Shown here one piece after another: positions 9,045 to 17,951 of a stretch of 64,000 bases of DNA. The stretch is taken from the NCBI RefSeq assembly GCF_003854275.1, contig NZ_QTQP01000031.1, forward strand, positions 1 to 64,000, written 5' to 3'. Position numbers and translations under genes: made by a program. The notes beneath the pieces were generated by a model, which saw nothing but the letters and a program-made list of their open reading frames with translations, was not told the origin of the DNA and ran no database searches. Origin of the DNA: Burkholderia sp. Bp8963 (GTDB lineage: Bacteria > Pseudomonadota > Gammaproteobacteria > Burkholderiales > Burkholderiaceae). Positions within the stretch are counted from its first letter, which is position 1. Each line of letters opens with the position of its first letter.

Positions 9045-9061
9045 GTTCTAATTTTTGGAAC
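9045..9061. promoter_or_regulatory. candidate LysR-type binding site in divergent promoter
   Basis: GTTCTAATTTTTGGAAC is an imperfect palindrome (six of eight pairs match) containing the T-N11-A arrangement seen in LysR boxes. It lies 8 bp in front of the LysR start codon, in the 147-bp space shared with the divergent dehydrogenase gene. Confidence 0.45.
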
Positions 9062-9183
9062 ACTTTTGATATTGGAGTGGATTGATTATAGGTCTCCAAA
9101 AGTCCAGTATGGAACCCCGAACAGTCACGGCGCGAGGCACTTCCCGGTGCGCGGGCTGCAAAACCAAATACGGAGCACAGCAT

Positions 9184-10053
9184 ATGAAGACGGTGGGTGT
9201 GATCGGTCTGGGCAACATGGGACGCGGCATGGCGTTGTCGCTCAAGCGTGGCGGGTACGACGTCCTCGGGTTCGATGCGTCACCGGGCGTGGTCGGTGCG
9301 CTGCAAGCCGAAGGCGTGAACGCATGCGAATCGATCGCCCACATCACGCGCCGCTCGGATGTCCTCATTCTGTCGCTGCCGACCTCCGACATCGTCGAAA
9401 AGGTCGTGCTGGGCGAAGGTGGCGTTGCCGCGAATGCACGGCCGGGCCTGATCGTCGTCGACACCACGACGGCCGATCCGGCCAGCACGCGGAAAGTGGC
9501 CGCAGCGCTCGCTGAGATGAAAGTCGGGCTGGTCGATGGCCCCGTCAGCGGCGGTCCTAAAGGCGCGGCGACCGCGACGATGACGATGGTGCTCGGCGGC
9601 TCGGATGCCGATGTCGCTGCGGTCGAACCGGTGCTTGCGGTGATGAGCGCGAAGCGCGTGCATGTCGGCCCCGTTGGCGCGGGGCATGTGACGAAGATCA
9701 TCAACAACCTGCTGACCGGTGTGCATCTGCTCGCGACCAGCGAAGCCGTGCGCGCGGCCGAGGCCGCGGGCGTGAACCCGGAGAAGCTCGTCGACGCACT
9801 GAACGGCGGCTCGGGCCGCAACAGCGCGACGCTGACGAACTATCCGACATGGATCTTCAACGGCAAGTTCGACTCGGGGTTCACGATGAAGCTGATGCGC
9901 AAGGACGTGCGCCTCGCGATGGACCTGCTGCGCAACCTCGGCGTTGGCGCGCCGATGGCGGCCGAAGCCGGACGCCTGTGGGCCGCGAGCGTCGAATCGA
10001 TCGGCGATCAGGAAGACTTCAACCGGATCGTGCAATTTACCGAGAAGCACTGA
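9184..10053 (+). CDS. 3-hydroxyisobutyrate dehydrogenase-family oxidoreductase
   Basis: This 289-aa beta-hydroxyacid dehydrogenase has the N-terminal NAD(P) motif VGVIGLGNMGRGMA (residues 4-17), the substrate-binding DGPVSGG segment at 118-124, and the catalytic Lys171 in GHVTKIINN. Relatives act on 3-hydroxyisobutyrate, tartronate semialdehyde, or 3-hydroxypropionate-type substrates. The ATG at 9184 is used because the Rossmann motif then begins at the normal place. It is the first gene of the operon opposite the LysR regulator and is followed 20 bp later by an aldehyde dehydrogenase, so an alcohol-aldehyde-acid sequence is plausible. Confidence 0.88.
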   Translation: MKTVGVIGLGNMGRGMALSLKRGGYDVLGFDASPGVVGALQAEGVNACESIAHITRRSDVLILSLPTSDIVEKVVLGEGGVAANARPGLIVVDTTTADPASTRKVAAALAEMKVGLVDGPVSGGPKGAATATMTMVLGGSDADVAAVEPVLAVMSAKRVHVGPVGAGHVTKIINNLLTGVHLLATSEAVRAAEAAGVNPEKLVDALNGGSGRNSATLTNYPTWIFNGKFDSGFTMKLMRKDVRLAMDLLRNLGVGAPMAAEAGRLWAASVESIGDQEDFNRIVQFTEKH

Positions 10054-10073
10054 CTGAATACAGGAGCATGGAA

Positions 10074-11585
10074 ATGGACAACCAGGCAGCACACGAGCTT
10101 CTGGCAGCTTTCGCGCATTTTTTCCCGAATGCACGGACCATCGGTTCGTACGTCGGTGGCCAGCTGGTTGAAGGCGCCGGCGAACCGGTTCAGCTGTACG
10201 ATGCGGCGACCGGCAAGCCGAGCCTCGCGTACAACGATGGCGGCGCGGCCGTCGTCGAGCTGGCCGCCCAGGCCGCCGCCATCGCGCAGAAGCAGTGGTG
10301 GTCGCTGACGCACGCGGCGCGCGGCCGCGTGATGTTCGACATCGCCCGCGAGTTGCGCAAGGAGGCCGAGCCCATTGCGCGCCTCGAATCGCTTGGCTCC
10401 GGCAAGCCGATTCGCGATTGCCGCGGCGAGGTGGCGAAGGTCGCCGAGATGTTCGAATACTACGGCGGCTGGGCCGACAAGTTCTACGGCGATGTCATTC
10501 CCGTGCCGACCTCGCATCTGAACTACACGCGTCGCGAGCCTGCGGGCACGGTCTTGCAGATCACGCCGTGGAATGCGCCGGTGTTCACCTGCGGATGGCA
10601 GGTCGCGCCGGCCATCGCGATGGGCAACGCGGTGTTGCTCAAACCGTCCGAGCTGACGCCGTTCACGTCGCTGGTCGTGGGCTTCATCGCCGAGCGAGCA
10701 GGCGCGCCGAAAGGCCTGATCAACGTGCTGTCGGGCTACGGGCATACCGTTGCGCAAGCGGCCATCGCGCATAAGGTCGTCAAGAAGGTGGTGTTCGTCG
10801 GCTCGCCGGCCACCGGTGCGAGGATCGCGGAATCGGCCGCGAAGCGTGTGCTGCCGTGTGTGCTCGAACTGGGCGGCAAGTCCGCGAACATCGTGTTCGG
10901 CGACTCGGACCTGAAGCGCGCGGCACTGACGGCGCAGGCGGCGATTTTTGCGGGCGCGGGTCAAAGCTGCGTCGCCGGTTCGCGTTTGCTCGTCCAGCGT
11001 TCGATCTATGAGGAGTTCGTGTCGATGGTCGCGACCGGTGCGAAGAAGATCAAGGTCGGCAACCCGCTCGACGACAGCACCGAGGTCGGCCCCATCAACA
11101 ACCGCAAGCAGTACGAGCATGTGATGTCGATGATCGCACGTGGCGTCGAAGCCGGGGCGACGCTCGCCGCGGGATCGACCGACGTGTCGGACGGCGGTTA
11201 CTTCGTTTCCCCGACCGTTCTCGCCAACGTCACCAACGAAATGGACGTCGCGCGGACCGAAATTTTCGGCCCGGTCGTGGCGGCCATTCCGTTCGATACG
11301 GAAGACGAAGCGATTGCGATCGCCAACGATACCGAGTTCGGTCTCGCCGGCGCCGTGTGGACGACCGATGTCGGCCGTGCGCACCGGGTGGCGGCGCAGG
11401 TGAACGCCGGTACGTTCTGGGTGAACGGATACAAGACGATCAGCGTCGCGTCTCCGTTCGGCGGGTACGGCCAGAGCGGCTATGGACGATCCAGTGGCGT
11501 CGAGGCGCTGTACGAGTACACGCAGACGAAGAGCGTATGGGTGGAAACGGCCAGCGAGCCGTCGACCGCATTCGGTTATCTGTAA
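10074..11585 (+). CDS. NAD(P)-dependent aldehyde dehydrogenase
   Basis: The product of 503 aa carries all family hallmarks: Asn167 in the TPWNAP segment, Glu265 in LELGGKS and the nucleophile Cys299 in GAGQSCVAGS. It would oxidise an aldehyde to a carboxylate. The second of two close ATGs is chosen because AGGAG is seven bases upstream of it. The gene lies between the hydroxyacid-dehydrogenase-like gene and the DUF3100 membrane protein gene, and its substrate is probably the product of the former. Sequence does not tell which aldehyde. Confidence 0.92.
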   Translation: MDNQAAHELLAAFAHFFPNARTIGSYVGGQLVEGAGEPVQLYDAATGKPSLAYNDGGAAVVELAAQAAAIAQKQWWSLTHAARGRVMFDIARELRKEAEPIARLESLGSGKPIRDCRGEVAKVAEMFEYYGGWADKFYGDVIPVPTSHLNYTRREPAGTVLQITPWNAPVFTCGWQVAPAIAMGNAVLLKPSELTPFTSLVVGFIAERAGAPKGLINVLSGYGHTVAQAAIAHKVVKKVVFVGSPATGARIAESAAKRVLPCVLELGGKSANIVFGDSDLKRAALTAQAAIFAGAGQSCVAGSRLLVQRSIYEEFVSMVATGAKKIKVGNPLDDSTEVGPINNRKQYEHVMSMIARGVEAGATLAAGSTDVSDGGYFVSPTVLANVTNEMDVARTEIFGPVVAAIPFDTEDEAIAIANDTEFGLAGAVWTTDVGRAHRVAAQVNAGTFWVNGYKTISVASPFGGYGQSGYGRSSGVEALYEYTQTKSVWVETASEPSTAFGYL

Positions 11586-11638
11586 CGCGGAATCGGCTCC
11601 GTCCCGATCGGGCCGGAGACAGCGGGGAGGAAGGAGAC

Positions 11639-12982
11639 ATGGAAACGGTGTTCAATACGCGCGAACAACAGGGTACGGCGCAAATCGCGGTCAAGCTGTT
11701 CATTTACGCGGCGGTGATCGTGGTCATCGCCGAAGCGATCGGTTCGTTTGCGTTCAGGATCGGTCCCGGCAAGGTCGTTCTGTTGCCGATGATCTGGGCG
11801 CTGTTGATGGGAGCCGCACTTGGCCTGCTGAGTCAACGCTCGAGAAGCGGCGTCGCCCTCGATGTTCCGACGCAATTCCGTGCAGCCGCGATCCTGCAAC
11901 CGGCGCTTCTGCTTTTCATTGCCAAGCTCGGCCTGATGATCGGGAGTGCGCTTCCGAAGCTCGCTTCGGCGGGCTGGGCGCTTGTGTTTCAGGAGTTCGG
12001 CCATTTTGTCGGCACGATTCTGCTCGGCCTGCCGCTGGCGCTGGTGCTCGGCATCAAGCGCGAGGCCATCGGCGCGACATTTTCGGTCGGGCGCGAGCCC
12101 AGCCTGGCGATCATCGGCGAGAAATACGGGATGGATTCGGCCGAGGGGCGCGGGGTGCTCGCCGAGTATCTGACCGGTACGATCTTCGGCGCGGTGTTCA
12201 TTGCGATTTTCGCGGGTTTCATCGCGAGCCTGAACATCTTCGATCCGCTCGCGCTTGCGATGGGATCGGGTGTCGGCTCCGGCAGCATGATGGCCGCGGC
12301 GTCGGGCGCGATCGCCGCGCAGCAGTCGCCGGAGGTCGCGAAGTCGGTCCTGACGTTCGCTGCGGCGAGCAACCTGATCACGACGACGGTCGGAACCTAC
12401 TTCACGCTGTTCATTTCGTTGCCGATGGCGGTCTGGGGATATCGTCTGTTCGAACCGGTGATCGGTCGGACGACTCGCGCTTCCAGCACGTCCGACGCGT
12501 CGACGGATGCGCGCCCGAAGCTTGGCGACGTGGAAACCGAAGCGCCGACGCTGCACTACGGCGGCAAGGCATTGGCATGGGGCGTCACTGCCGTGCTGTC
12601 GCTGGTCTGCGACTGGATCGCGCATGGCACGACGCCGGCCGAAGGCTTGCCCGGCATGGCACTGATGATCGTGGCGGTGGTGGCCGGCGACGCGTTGTGT
12701 ACGCTGACCCGTCGCAAGATTCCCGCCGTGTGCTGGGTATCGTTCATCGCGATGTTCTTGACGTCGCCGTGGTGCCCGCTTGGCGCGCATTTCGCCGAGC
12801 TGAGCGCGAAGAACGATTTTCTCGGTGTGACCACGCCGATGCTGACGTTTGCCGGACTGTCGATTGCGAAAGACGTTCCCGCGTTCCGCCGCCTTGGCTG
12901 GCGCATCGTGCTCGTGTCGTTCGTCGCAAACGCCGGGACGTTCCTGGGCGCGACGCTGGTGGCGCAGCTCTTTCATATCTGA
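11639..12982 (+). CDS. DUF3100 family polytopic membrane protein
   Basis: The 447-aa protein has about eleven hydrophobic spans and resembles DUF3100 members, which are membrane proteins of unknown function. Glycine-rich stretches (MGSGVGSGSMMAAASGA near residue 215) break the spans in the way seen in transporters. A soluble loop of roughly 45 residues lies in the middle. GGAGGAAGGAG precedes the ATG. Its place after two dehydrogenases and before dadA suggests uptake or export of the substrate of this cluster. That is inference from context. Confidence 0.75.
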   Translation: METVFNTREQQGTAQIAVKLFIYAAVIVVIAEAIGSFAFRIGPGKVVLLPMIWALLMGAALGLLSQRSRSGVALDVPTQFRAAAILQPALLLFIAKLGLMIGSALPKLASAGWALVFQEFGHFVGTILLGLPLALVLGIKREAIGATFSVGREPSLAIIGEKYGMDSAEGRGVLAEYLTGTIFGAVFIAIFAGFIASLNIFDPLALAMGSGVGSGSMMAAASGAIAAQQSPEVAKSVLTFAAASNLITTTVGTYFTLFISLPMAVWGYRLFEPVIGRTTRASSTSDASTDARPKLGDVETEAPTLHYGGKALAWGVTAVLSLVCDWIAHGTTPAEGLPGMALMIVAVVAGDALCTLTRRKIPAVCWVSFIAMFLTSPWCPLGAHFAELSAKNDFLGVTTPMLTFAGLSIAKDVPAFRRLGWRIVLVSFVANAGTFLGATLVAQLFHI

Positions 12983-13009
12983 CACGTCGTGCAGGATGCC
13001 TGACCCGAG

Positions 13010-13042
13010 TTCAGTTGACGCTGAATAAATTCAGCCGATAAT
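13010..13042 (+). promoter_or_regulatory. strong sigma70-type promoter with palindromic operator in its spacer (dadA)
   Basis: TTGACG at 13015-13020 and GATAAT at 13037-13042 are separated by 16 bp. The spacer and its border hold a perfect inverted repeat, GCTGAAT-AA-ATTCAGC (13020-13035), and a third copy of the half-site TTCAG precedes the -35 (13010-13014). A repressor of the Lrp/AsnC or similar type bound here would block RNA polymerase directly. Confidence 0.6.
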
Positions 13043-13166
13043 CGACGGAAAACAATAAATAAAACTGCGGTGAGTTGATTAGTATCGGCGGTTGAACCGG
13101 AAGCTGCGGCACCACGCACAGCGCCGGCGCAGCGTGAATGTGCTTCTGGGCGCGAGGAGAAACAGC

Positions 13167-14459
13167 ATGCGAGTCGTTGTGTTGGGAAGCGGCGTCGTTG
13201 GCGTGACTTGTGCCTACTATCTGGCACGCGCGGGTCACGAGGTGACCGTGATCGATCGCGAAACCGGTCCAGCGCTCGAAACCAGCTTTGCAAACGCGGG
13301 CCAGATTTCTCCCGGCTACGCTGCGCCATGGGCTGCACCCGGCGTGCCGCTCAAAGCGGTCAAATGGATGTTCCAGAAGCATGCGCCGCTTGCGATCCGG
13401 CCTGACGACGCGGACAAGCAGTTCCAGCTGCAGTGGATGTGGCAGATGCTGCAGAACTGCACGGCCGAACGCTACGCGGTGAACAAGGCCCGCATGGTGC
13501 GCCTCGCCGAGTACAGCCGCGACTGTTTGCAGGCGCTGCGCGCCGACACCGGGATCGAATACGAAGGCCGCACCGGCGGGACGCTGCAGTTGTTCCGCAC
13601 GCAGCAGCAGCTCGAAGGCGCCGCGAAGGACATCGCGGTGCTGAAAGAAGCGAACGTCGCCTATGAGCTTTTGATGCCGGCGGATCTCGCGCGGGTCGAA
13701 CCGGCGCTTGCCGCGACGTCGCACAAGCTGACCGGCGGGCTGCGCCTGCCGGGAGACGAAACCGGCGACTGCCAGCTGTTCACGACCCGTCTTGCCGCGC
13801 TGGCGGAACAGCTCGGCGTGACGTTCCGCTACAACACCGTGATCGATGGCCTGGTCGTCGAAGGCGGCCGTGTGATCGGCGCGCGGCATGGCGGCAAGCT
13901 CGTGCATGCCGATGCGTTCGTGGTTGCGTTCGGTTCGTACTCGACGAAATTCCTGGCGGATATCGTGAAGATTCCCGTGTACCCGCTCAAGGGCTACTCG
14001 ATCACCGCGCCGATCGTGAACGAAGCGGCCGCGCCGGTGTCGACCGTGCTCGACGAGACGTACAAGATCGCGATCACGCGATTCGAGAAACGCATCCGTG
14101 TCGGCGGCATGGCCGAAATCGTCGGTTTCGACAAGAAGCTGCGCGAGGCCCGTCGCGAGACGCTCGAGATGTGCGTGAACGATCTGTTTCCCGGTGGTGG
14201 TGACACGTCGAAAGCGACGTTCTGGACGGGCCTGCGCCCGATGACGCCGGACGGCACGCCGATCGTCGGCCGGACAGCGATGCCGAACCTGTTCCTCAAC
14301 ACGGGCCACGGCACGCTCGGCTGGACGATGTCGTGCGGCTCGGGGCAACTGCTCGCCGATCTCGTGTCCGGCAAGCGGCCGGCCATCCAGCACGACGATC
14401 TCGATGTGTTCCGCTACGCGGACGAGCCTGCAGCGCCGGCCGACTTCGAACTCAGTTGA
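13167..14459 (+). CDS. dadA: D-amino acid dehydrogenase, small subunit type
   Basis: The 430-aa flavoprotein starts with the FAD motif [20 protein letters not shown] (residues 3-22) and is collinear with DadA, ending in the [14 protein letters not shown] and [15 protein letters not shown] segments. It deaminates D-amino acids, chiefly D-alanine, to 2-oxoacids and feeds electrons to the respiratory chain. GAGGAGAAACAGC precedes the ATG. No alanine racemase gene follows, unlike the usual dadAX operon, so this may be a paralogue devoted to a particular D-amino acid. It has its own promoter. Confidence 0.9.
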   Translation: MRVVVLGSGVVGVTCAYYLARAGHEVTVIDRETGPALETSFANAGQISPGYAAPWAAPGVPLKAVKWMFQKHAPLAIRPDDADKQFQLQWMWQMLQNCTAERYAVNKARMVRLAEYSRDCLQALRADTGIEYEGRTGGTLQLFRTQQQLEGAAKDIAVLKEANVAYELLMPADLARVEPALAATSHKLTGGLRLPGDETGDCQLFTTRLAALAEQLGVTFRYNTVIDGLVVEGGRVIGARHGGKLVHADAFVVAFGSYSTKFLADIVKIPVYPLKGYSITAPIVNEAAAPVSTVLDETYKIAITRFEKRIRVGGMAEIVGFDKKLREARRETLEMCVNDLFPGGGDTSKATFWTGLRPMTPDGTPIVGRTAMPNLFLNTGHGTLGWTMSCGSGQLLADLVSGKRPAIQHDDLDVFRYADEPAAPADFELS

Positions 14460-14575
14460 AGCCGTGCTCGACGGGCACCGCGTATGACGTCGACGAAGCG
14501 CTCGGCCGGCCCGCGCGCGATTTTACGGACCATGCGCGCGCGGCTGCCGCGGCCTGCGCGTGGGGAGGCTGAGCG

Positions 14576-15061
14576 ATGCGACCACTCGTCATGGCGATCC
14601 TGCTGTGGTTTTCCGCAATCGGTTGCGGTGTGCTGGCCGGCGTCTACTTCGCGTTCTCGGCGTTCGTGATGACGTCGCTCGGCCGCATCGCACCGGCTGC
14701 CGGCGTCGCCGCAATGAACGCGATCAACGTCGATATCGTCCGGTCGCTGTTCATGCCGGCGTTCCTCGGCACGACGCTGACGTCGCTCGCGCTCGCGATC
14801 CTCGTGCTGTTTCATCGCGATGAACCGGGCGTGGTCTGGATCGTCGCGGCAGGCGCGATCTACGTGCTCGGCATGTTCGTCGTCACGATGATCTTCAACG
14901 TGCCGCTCAACGATGCGCTCGCTACGACCGATCCGGCGACGGCCGACGGGACGGCGTTCTGGACGCGCTACCTGCGCGACTGGACCGCCTGGAACCATGT
15001 GAGGACCGTGGCGTCTGCGTTGGCCTGTGTTTTCTTTGTCGTGGCGATTGCGGCGAGGTAG
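14576..15061 (+). CDS. DUF1772 family membrane protein
   Basis: The 161-aa product has four hydrophobic segments (about 6-30, 55-80, 88-106, 140-159) and the conserved MNAIN and PLNDAL features of the DUF1772 family, small integral membrane proteins related to fungal anthrone oxygenase. The biochemical role in bacteria is not established. GGGGAGG lies before the ATG. It is 116 bp after dadA, and it converges on the AraC gene downstream. A functional link to dadA cannot be argued from sequence. Confidence 0.75.
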   Translation: MRPLVMAILLWFSAIGCGVLAGVYFAFSAFVMTSLGRIAPAAGVAAMNAINVDIVRSLFMPAFLGTTLTSLALAILVLFHRDEPGVVWIVAAGAIYVLGMFVVTMIFNVPLNDALATTDPATADGTAFWTRYLRDWTAWNHVRTVASALACVFFVVAIAAR

Positions 15062-15075
15062 CGCCGCACGACACA

Positions 15076-16143
15076 TCAATCATCGCCGCGCATCGGTCCA
15101 TCGACGTCTTCGCCATCCTCACCAGACCCGCGGCGAAGCCCCGCCCGATCCGCGCGAAACCCGCCGGGCGACTCTCCCGTCCATTTCCGGAATGCGCGAT
15201 GAAACGCGCTTGGTTCCGAGAAGCCCAGGTCGCCCGCAATATCGGCCACGCTGCGCGTGCCTTCGCGCAGCAGCGACTGGGCCATCACGCTGCGCAGTTC
15301 GTCCTTGATCGCGGCGAAGCTTTGTCCTTCGCTGCGCAGGCGCCGCCGCAGCGTCGCCGGCGGCATGTCGAGCTGAGCGGCCAGCGTGTCGAAGCACGGC
15401 CAGTCCGCCGCCGGCATCGCTTTCAGGTGCGTGCGGATTTTCGCGACCCAGCCCGTGTCGTGCCGATAACGCACGAGGATGTTCGCGGGCGCGCCACGCA
15501 GGAAGGTCTTCAGCGCCTGCTCGGAGCGGATCGTCGGCAGGCTCAGATACGCGGCGTCGAACGTCAGCCGGCTGTCGGGCTGGCCGAAATGCACAGGCGC
15601 GCCGAAGAACTGGCTGTAATCGGCGCGATGCTCGGGGCTCGGGCACGAGAAATCGATGCGCCGCAGCGGAATGCGCCGCCCGACGAGCCAGCACGCGAGC
15701 CCGAGCAGGACCAGCCAGAAGGTCCGGTACGCAAACGCGGGGCGCGGCTCCCCGACGTCGGCGAGCACGATCCGCGCGTCGCCGCCCGCCATCTGCAGCC
15801 GGCCGTGCGGATGGTCGAGCACCACGCGCAGAAACCTCAGCGAGCGCCGCAGCGCCTGCTCGAGCGTGTTCGTGTGCAGCACCGCATGGCAGAGCAGTGC
15901 AAAGCTGCCGACCCGCATCGGGCGGGCGGCCAAGCCGAAGAACTCGTCGTCGAGCGCGTCCGCCATCGCGAGCCACAGCCGCCCGTATTGCTGCGCCGTG
16001 ACCGGCGCGTCGACCTCGGCCGGCAGGCCGGCCGCGCGCAGGATCGGCGCGACGTCGACGCCCTGCCGGCGCAGGCTCGCCAGCGCATCTTCGACAAACG
16101 CCGGCGCAATCATCTGCCGCTCCACCGCAGCTCCTCCCGACAT
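15076..16143 (-). CDS. AraC-family regulator (OruR/arabinose-binding-domain type)
   Basis: The product is 355 aa. The N-terminal 200 residues fit the ArgR/OruR-like ligand domain (ALLCHAVLHTNTLEQALRR around 85-105), and the C-terminal 100 residues hold a double AraC HTH with the characteristic DIAGDLGFSEPSAFHRAFRK signature. The ATG at 16143 is preferred to a TTG five codons upstream because GGA is better spaced. It is divergent from the acyl-CoA ligase operon and probably activates it. A small inverted repeat CATTG-TTTG-CAATG lies in the shared promoter (16178-16191). Confidence 0.88.
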   Translation of the reverse strand: MSGGAAVERQMIAPAFVEDALASLRRQGVDVAPILRAAGLPAEVDAPVTAQQYGRLWLAMADALDDEFFGLAARPMRVGSFALLCHAVLHTNTLEQALRRSLRFLRVVLDHPHGRLQMAGGDARIVLADVGEPRPAFAYRTFWLVLLGLACWLVGRRIPLRRIDFSCPSPEHRADYSQFFGAPVHFGQPDSRLTFDAAYLSLPTIRSEQALKTFLRGAPANILVRYRHDTGWVAKIRTHLKAMPAADWPCFDTLAAQLDMPPATLRRRLRSEGQSFAAIKDELRSVMAQSLLREGTRSVADIAGDLGFSEPSAFHRAFRKWTGESPGGFRADRAGLRRGSGEDGEDVDGPMRGDD

Positions 16144-16269
16144 GGTATTTCCGATCAAGATCCTAGACCTGATTTGTCATTGTTTGCAATGTCGGTGATT
16201 ACTACCATCAGGTACGGATCTGCCGTGCCATCCAACGAGGCGGCAGCCATACAACGGGAGGAGACACCC

Positions 16270-17937
16270 ATGTCAGACCAATCCGTCGCCCCAGCGACGC
16301 CCGCTTACGCCGACGCGGTGGCCCGATTCAGCATCGAGGCGGCCGCCGCACAACTGCACGGCGACCTCGCGCACGGGCTGAACGCGTGCGTCGAATGCTG
16401 CGACCGGCACGTGGCGGCCGGCGGGACGGCGCTCGACTGGATCGACGCGAGCGGCCGGCACCACAGCTTCAGCTTTGCGCAGATGCAGGCGCTGTCCGCG
16501 CGGGTCGCGCATCTCCTCGTCGCGCAAGGCGTGCGGCCCGGCGACGTGGTCGCCGGCCTGTTGCCGCGCACGCCCGAACTGCTCGCGACGGTGCTCGGCA
16601 CCTGGCGCGCGGGCGCGGTCTACCAGCCGCTGTTTACCGCGTTCGGGCCGAAGGCGATCGAGCACCGGCTGCGGATGAGCGAAGCGAAGCTCGTCGTGAC
16701 CAACGTCGCGAACCGCGCCAAGCTCGACGACGTCGCGGATTGCCCGCCGGTGGCGACCGTGCGCGAACCGGGCGCGTCGCTGCCGGACGGCGACATCGAT
16801 TTCCTCGCCGCGCTCGACGCGCAGCCCGACACCTTCGACCCGGTGCTGCGCACGGGGACGGACCTGCTGATGATGATGTCGACGTCCGGCACGACCGGGC
16901 TGCCGAAAGGCGTGCCCGTGCCGTTGCACGCGCTGCTCGCGTTCGGCGCGTACATGCGCGACGCGGTGGACCTGCGTCCGGACGACCGCTTCTGGAACAT
17001 CGCCGATCCGGGCTGGGCGTACGGCCTCTATTACGCGATCACCGGCCCGCTGCTGCTCGGCCATGCGACGACGCTGTGCGAGAGCAGCTTCACGGTCGAT
17101 GGCGTCTACGACGTGATCGAGCGGCTCGGCATTACGAGTCTCGCGGGTTCGCCGACTGCCTACCGGCTGCTGATGGCGGCCGGCTCCGGGCCGGCCAGCC
17201 GCATCAAGGGCCAACTGCGCGTCGTGAGCAGCGCGGGCGAGCCGCTGAATCCGGAAGTGATCCGCTGGTTCGAGGCCGAGCTCGGCGCGCCGATCCACGA
17301 TCACTACGGGCAAACCGAGCTCGGCATGGTCGTGAACAACCATCACGGGCTCGCGCATCCGGTTCATCCGGGCTCGGCCGGCCTCGCGATGCCCGGTTAT
17401 CGGGTCGCGGTGCTCGACGACGCGGGCCGCGAACTCGCGCCGAACCAGCCGGGCGTGCTCGCGATCGACCTCGCGCGCTCGCCGCTGTTGTGGTTCAGCG
17501 GCTACTGGCGCCAGGAAACGCCCGCGATCGCCGGCGGCTATTACCGCACCGGCGACAGCGTCGAGCTCGAGCCGGACGGCAGCATCAGCTTCATCGGCCG
17601 CGCCGACGACGTGATCACGTCGGCCGGCTACCGGATCGGTCCGTTCGACGTCGAAAGCGCGCTCATCGAGCATCCGGCCGTGATGGAGGCTGCCGTGATC
17701 GGCGTGCCCGATCCGGAGCGGACGGAGATCGTCAAGGCGTACGTCGTGCTGTCGGCGGGCCATGCGCCGTCGCCGGCGCTCGCCGACGAACTGAGCCTGC
17801 ACGTGAAGAAACGCCTGTCCGCGCATGCGTATCCGCGCGCGGTCGAATTCGTCGATGCGCTGCCGAAGACGCCGAGCGGCAAGATCCAGCGCTTCGTGCT
17901 GCGCAAGATGGCAGTCGAAGCCAGTACCCCTTCCTGA
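16270..17937 (+). CDS. AMP-dependent acyl-CoA synthetase (medium-chain type)
   Basis: The 555-aa adenylate-forming enzyme has the P-loop MMSTSGTTGLPKG, the HYGQTELG motif, the hinge YRTGDSVELEPDGSISFIGR and the catalytic Lys538 in PKTPSGK. It activates a carboxylic acid to its CoA thioester with ATP. The arrangement of motifs is that of acetyl/medium-chain ligases (Acs/ACSM-like). GGGAGGAGA precedes the ATG. It starts an operon with an SDR (14-bp gap) and a thiolase (19-bp gap), which together could activate and shorten a short or branched acid. The acid is not identifiable. Confidence 0.9.
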   Translation: MSDQSVAPATPAYADAVARFSIEAAAAQLHGDLAHGLNACVECCDRHVAAGGTALDWIDASGRHHSFSFAQMQALSARVAHLLVAQGVRPGDVVAGLLPRTPELLATVLGTWRAGAVYQPLFTAFGPKAIEHRLRMSEAKLVVTNVANRAKLDDVADCPPVATVREPGASLPDGDIDFLAALDAQPDTFDPVLRTGTDLLMMMSTSGTTGLPKGVPVPLHALLAFGAYMRDAVDLRPDDRFWNIADPGWAYGLYYAITGPLLLGHATTLCESSFTVDGVYDVIERLGITSLAGSPTAYRLLMAAGSGPASRIKGQLRVVSSAGEPLNPEVIRWFEAELGAPIHDHYGQTELGMVVNNHHGLAHPVHPGSAGLAMPGYRVAVLDDAGRELAPNQPGVLAIDLARSPLLWFSGYWRQETPAIAGGYYRTGDSVELEPDGSISFIGRADDVITSAGYRIGPFDVESALIEHPAVMEAAVIGVPDPERTEIVKAYVVLSAGHAPSPALADELSLHVKKRLSAHAYPRAVEFVDALPKTPSGKIQRFVLRKMAVEASTPS

Positions 17938-17951
17938 ACGGAGCAACACAA

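Noticed and set aside
11576-12985. Leftward frame opposite the DUF3100 gene
   Set aside because: Sequence is extremely rich in Arg, His and Gln as expected of antisense to a membrane protein gene; no family.
12991-13035. The dadA palindrome as a terminator of the DUF3100 gene
   Set aside because: It is AT-rich, has a two-base loop, no T tract, and coincides with a good promoter.
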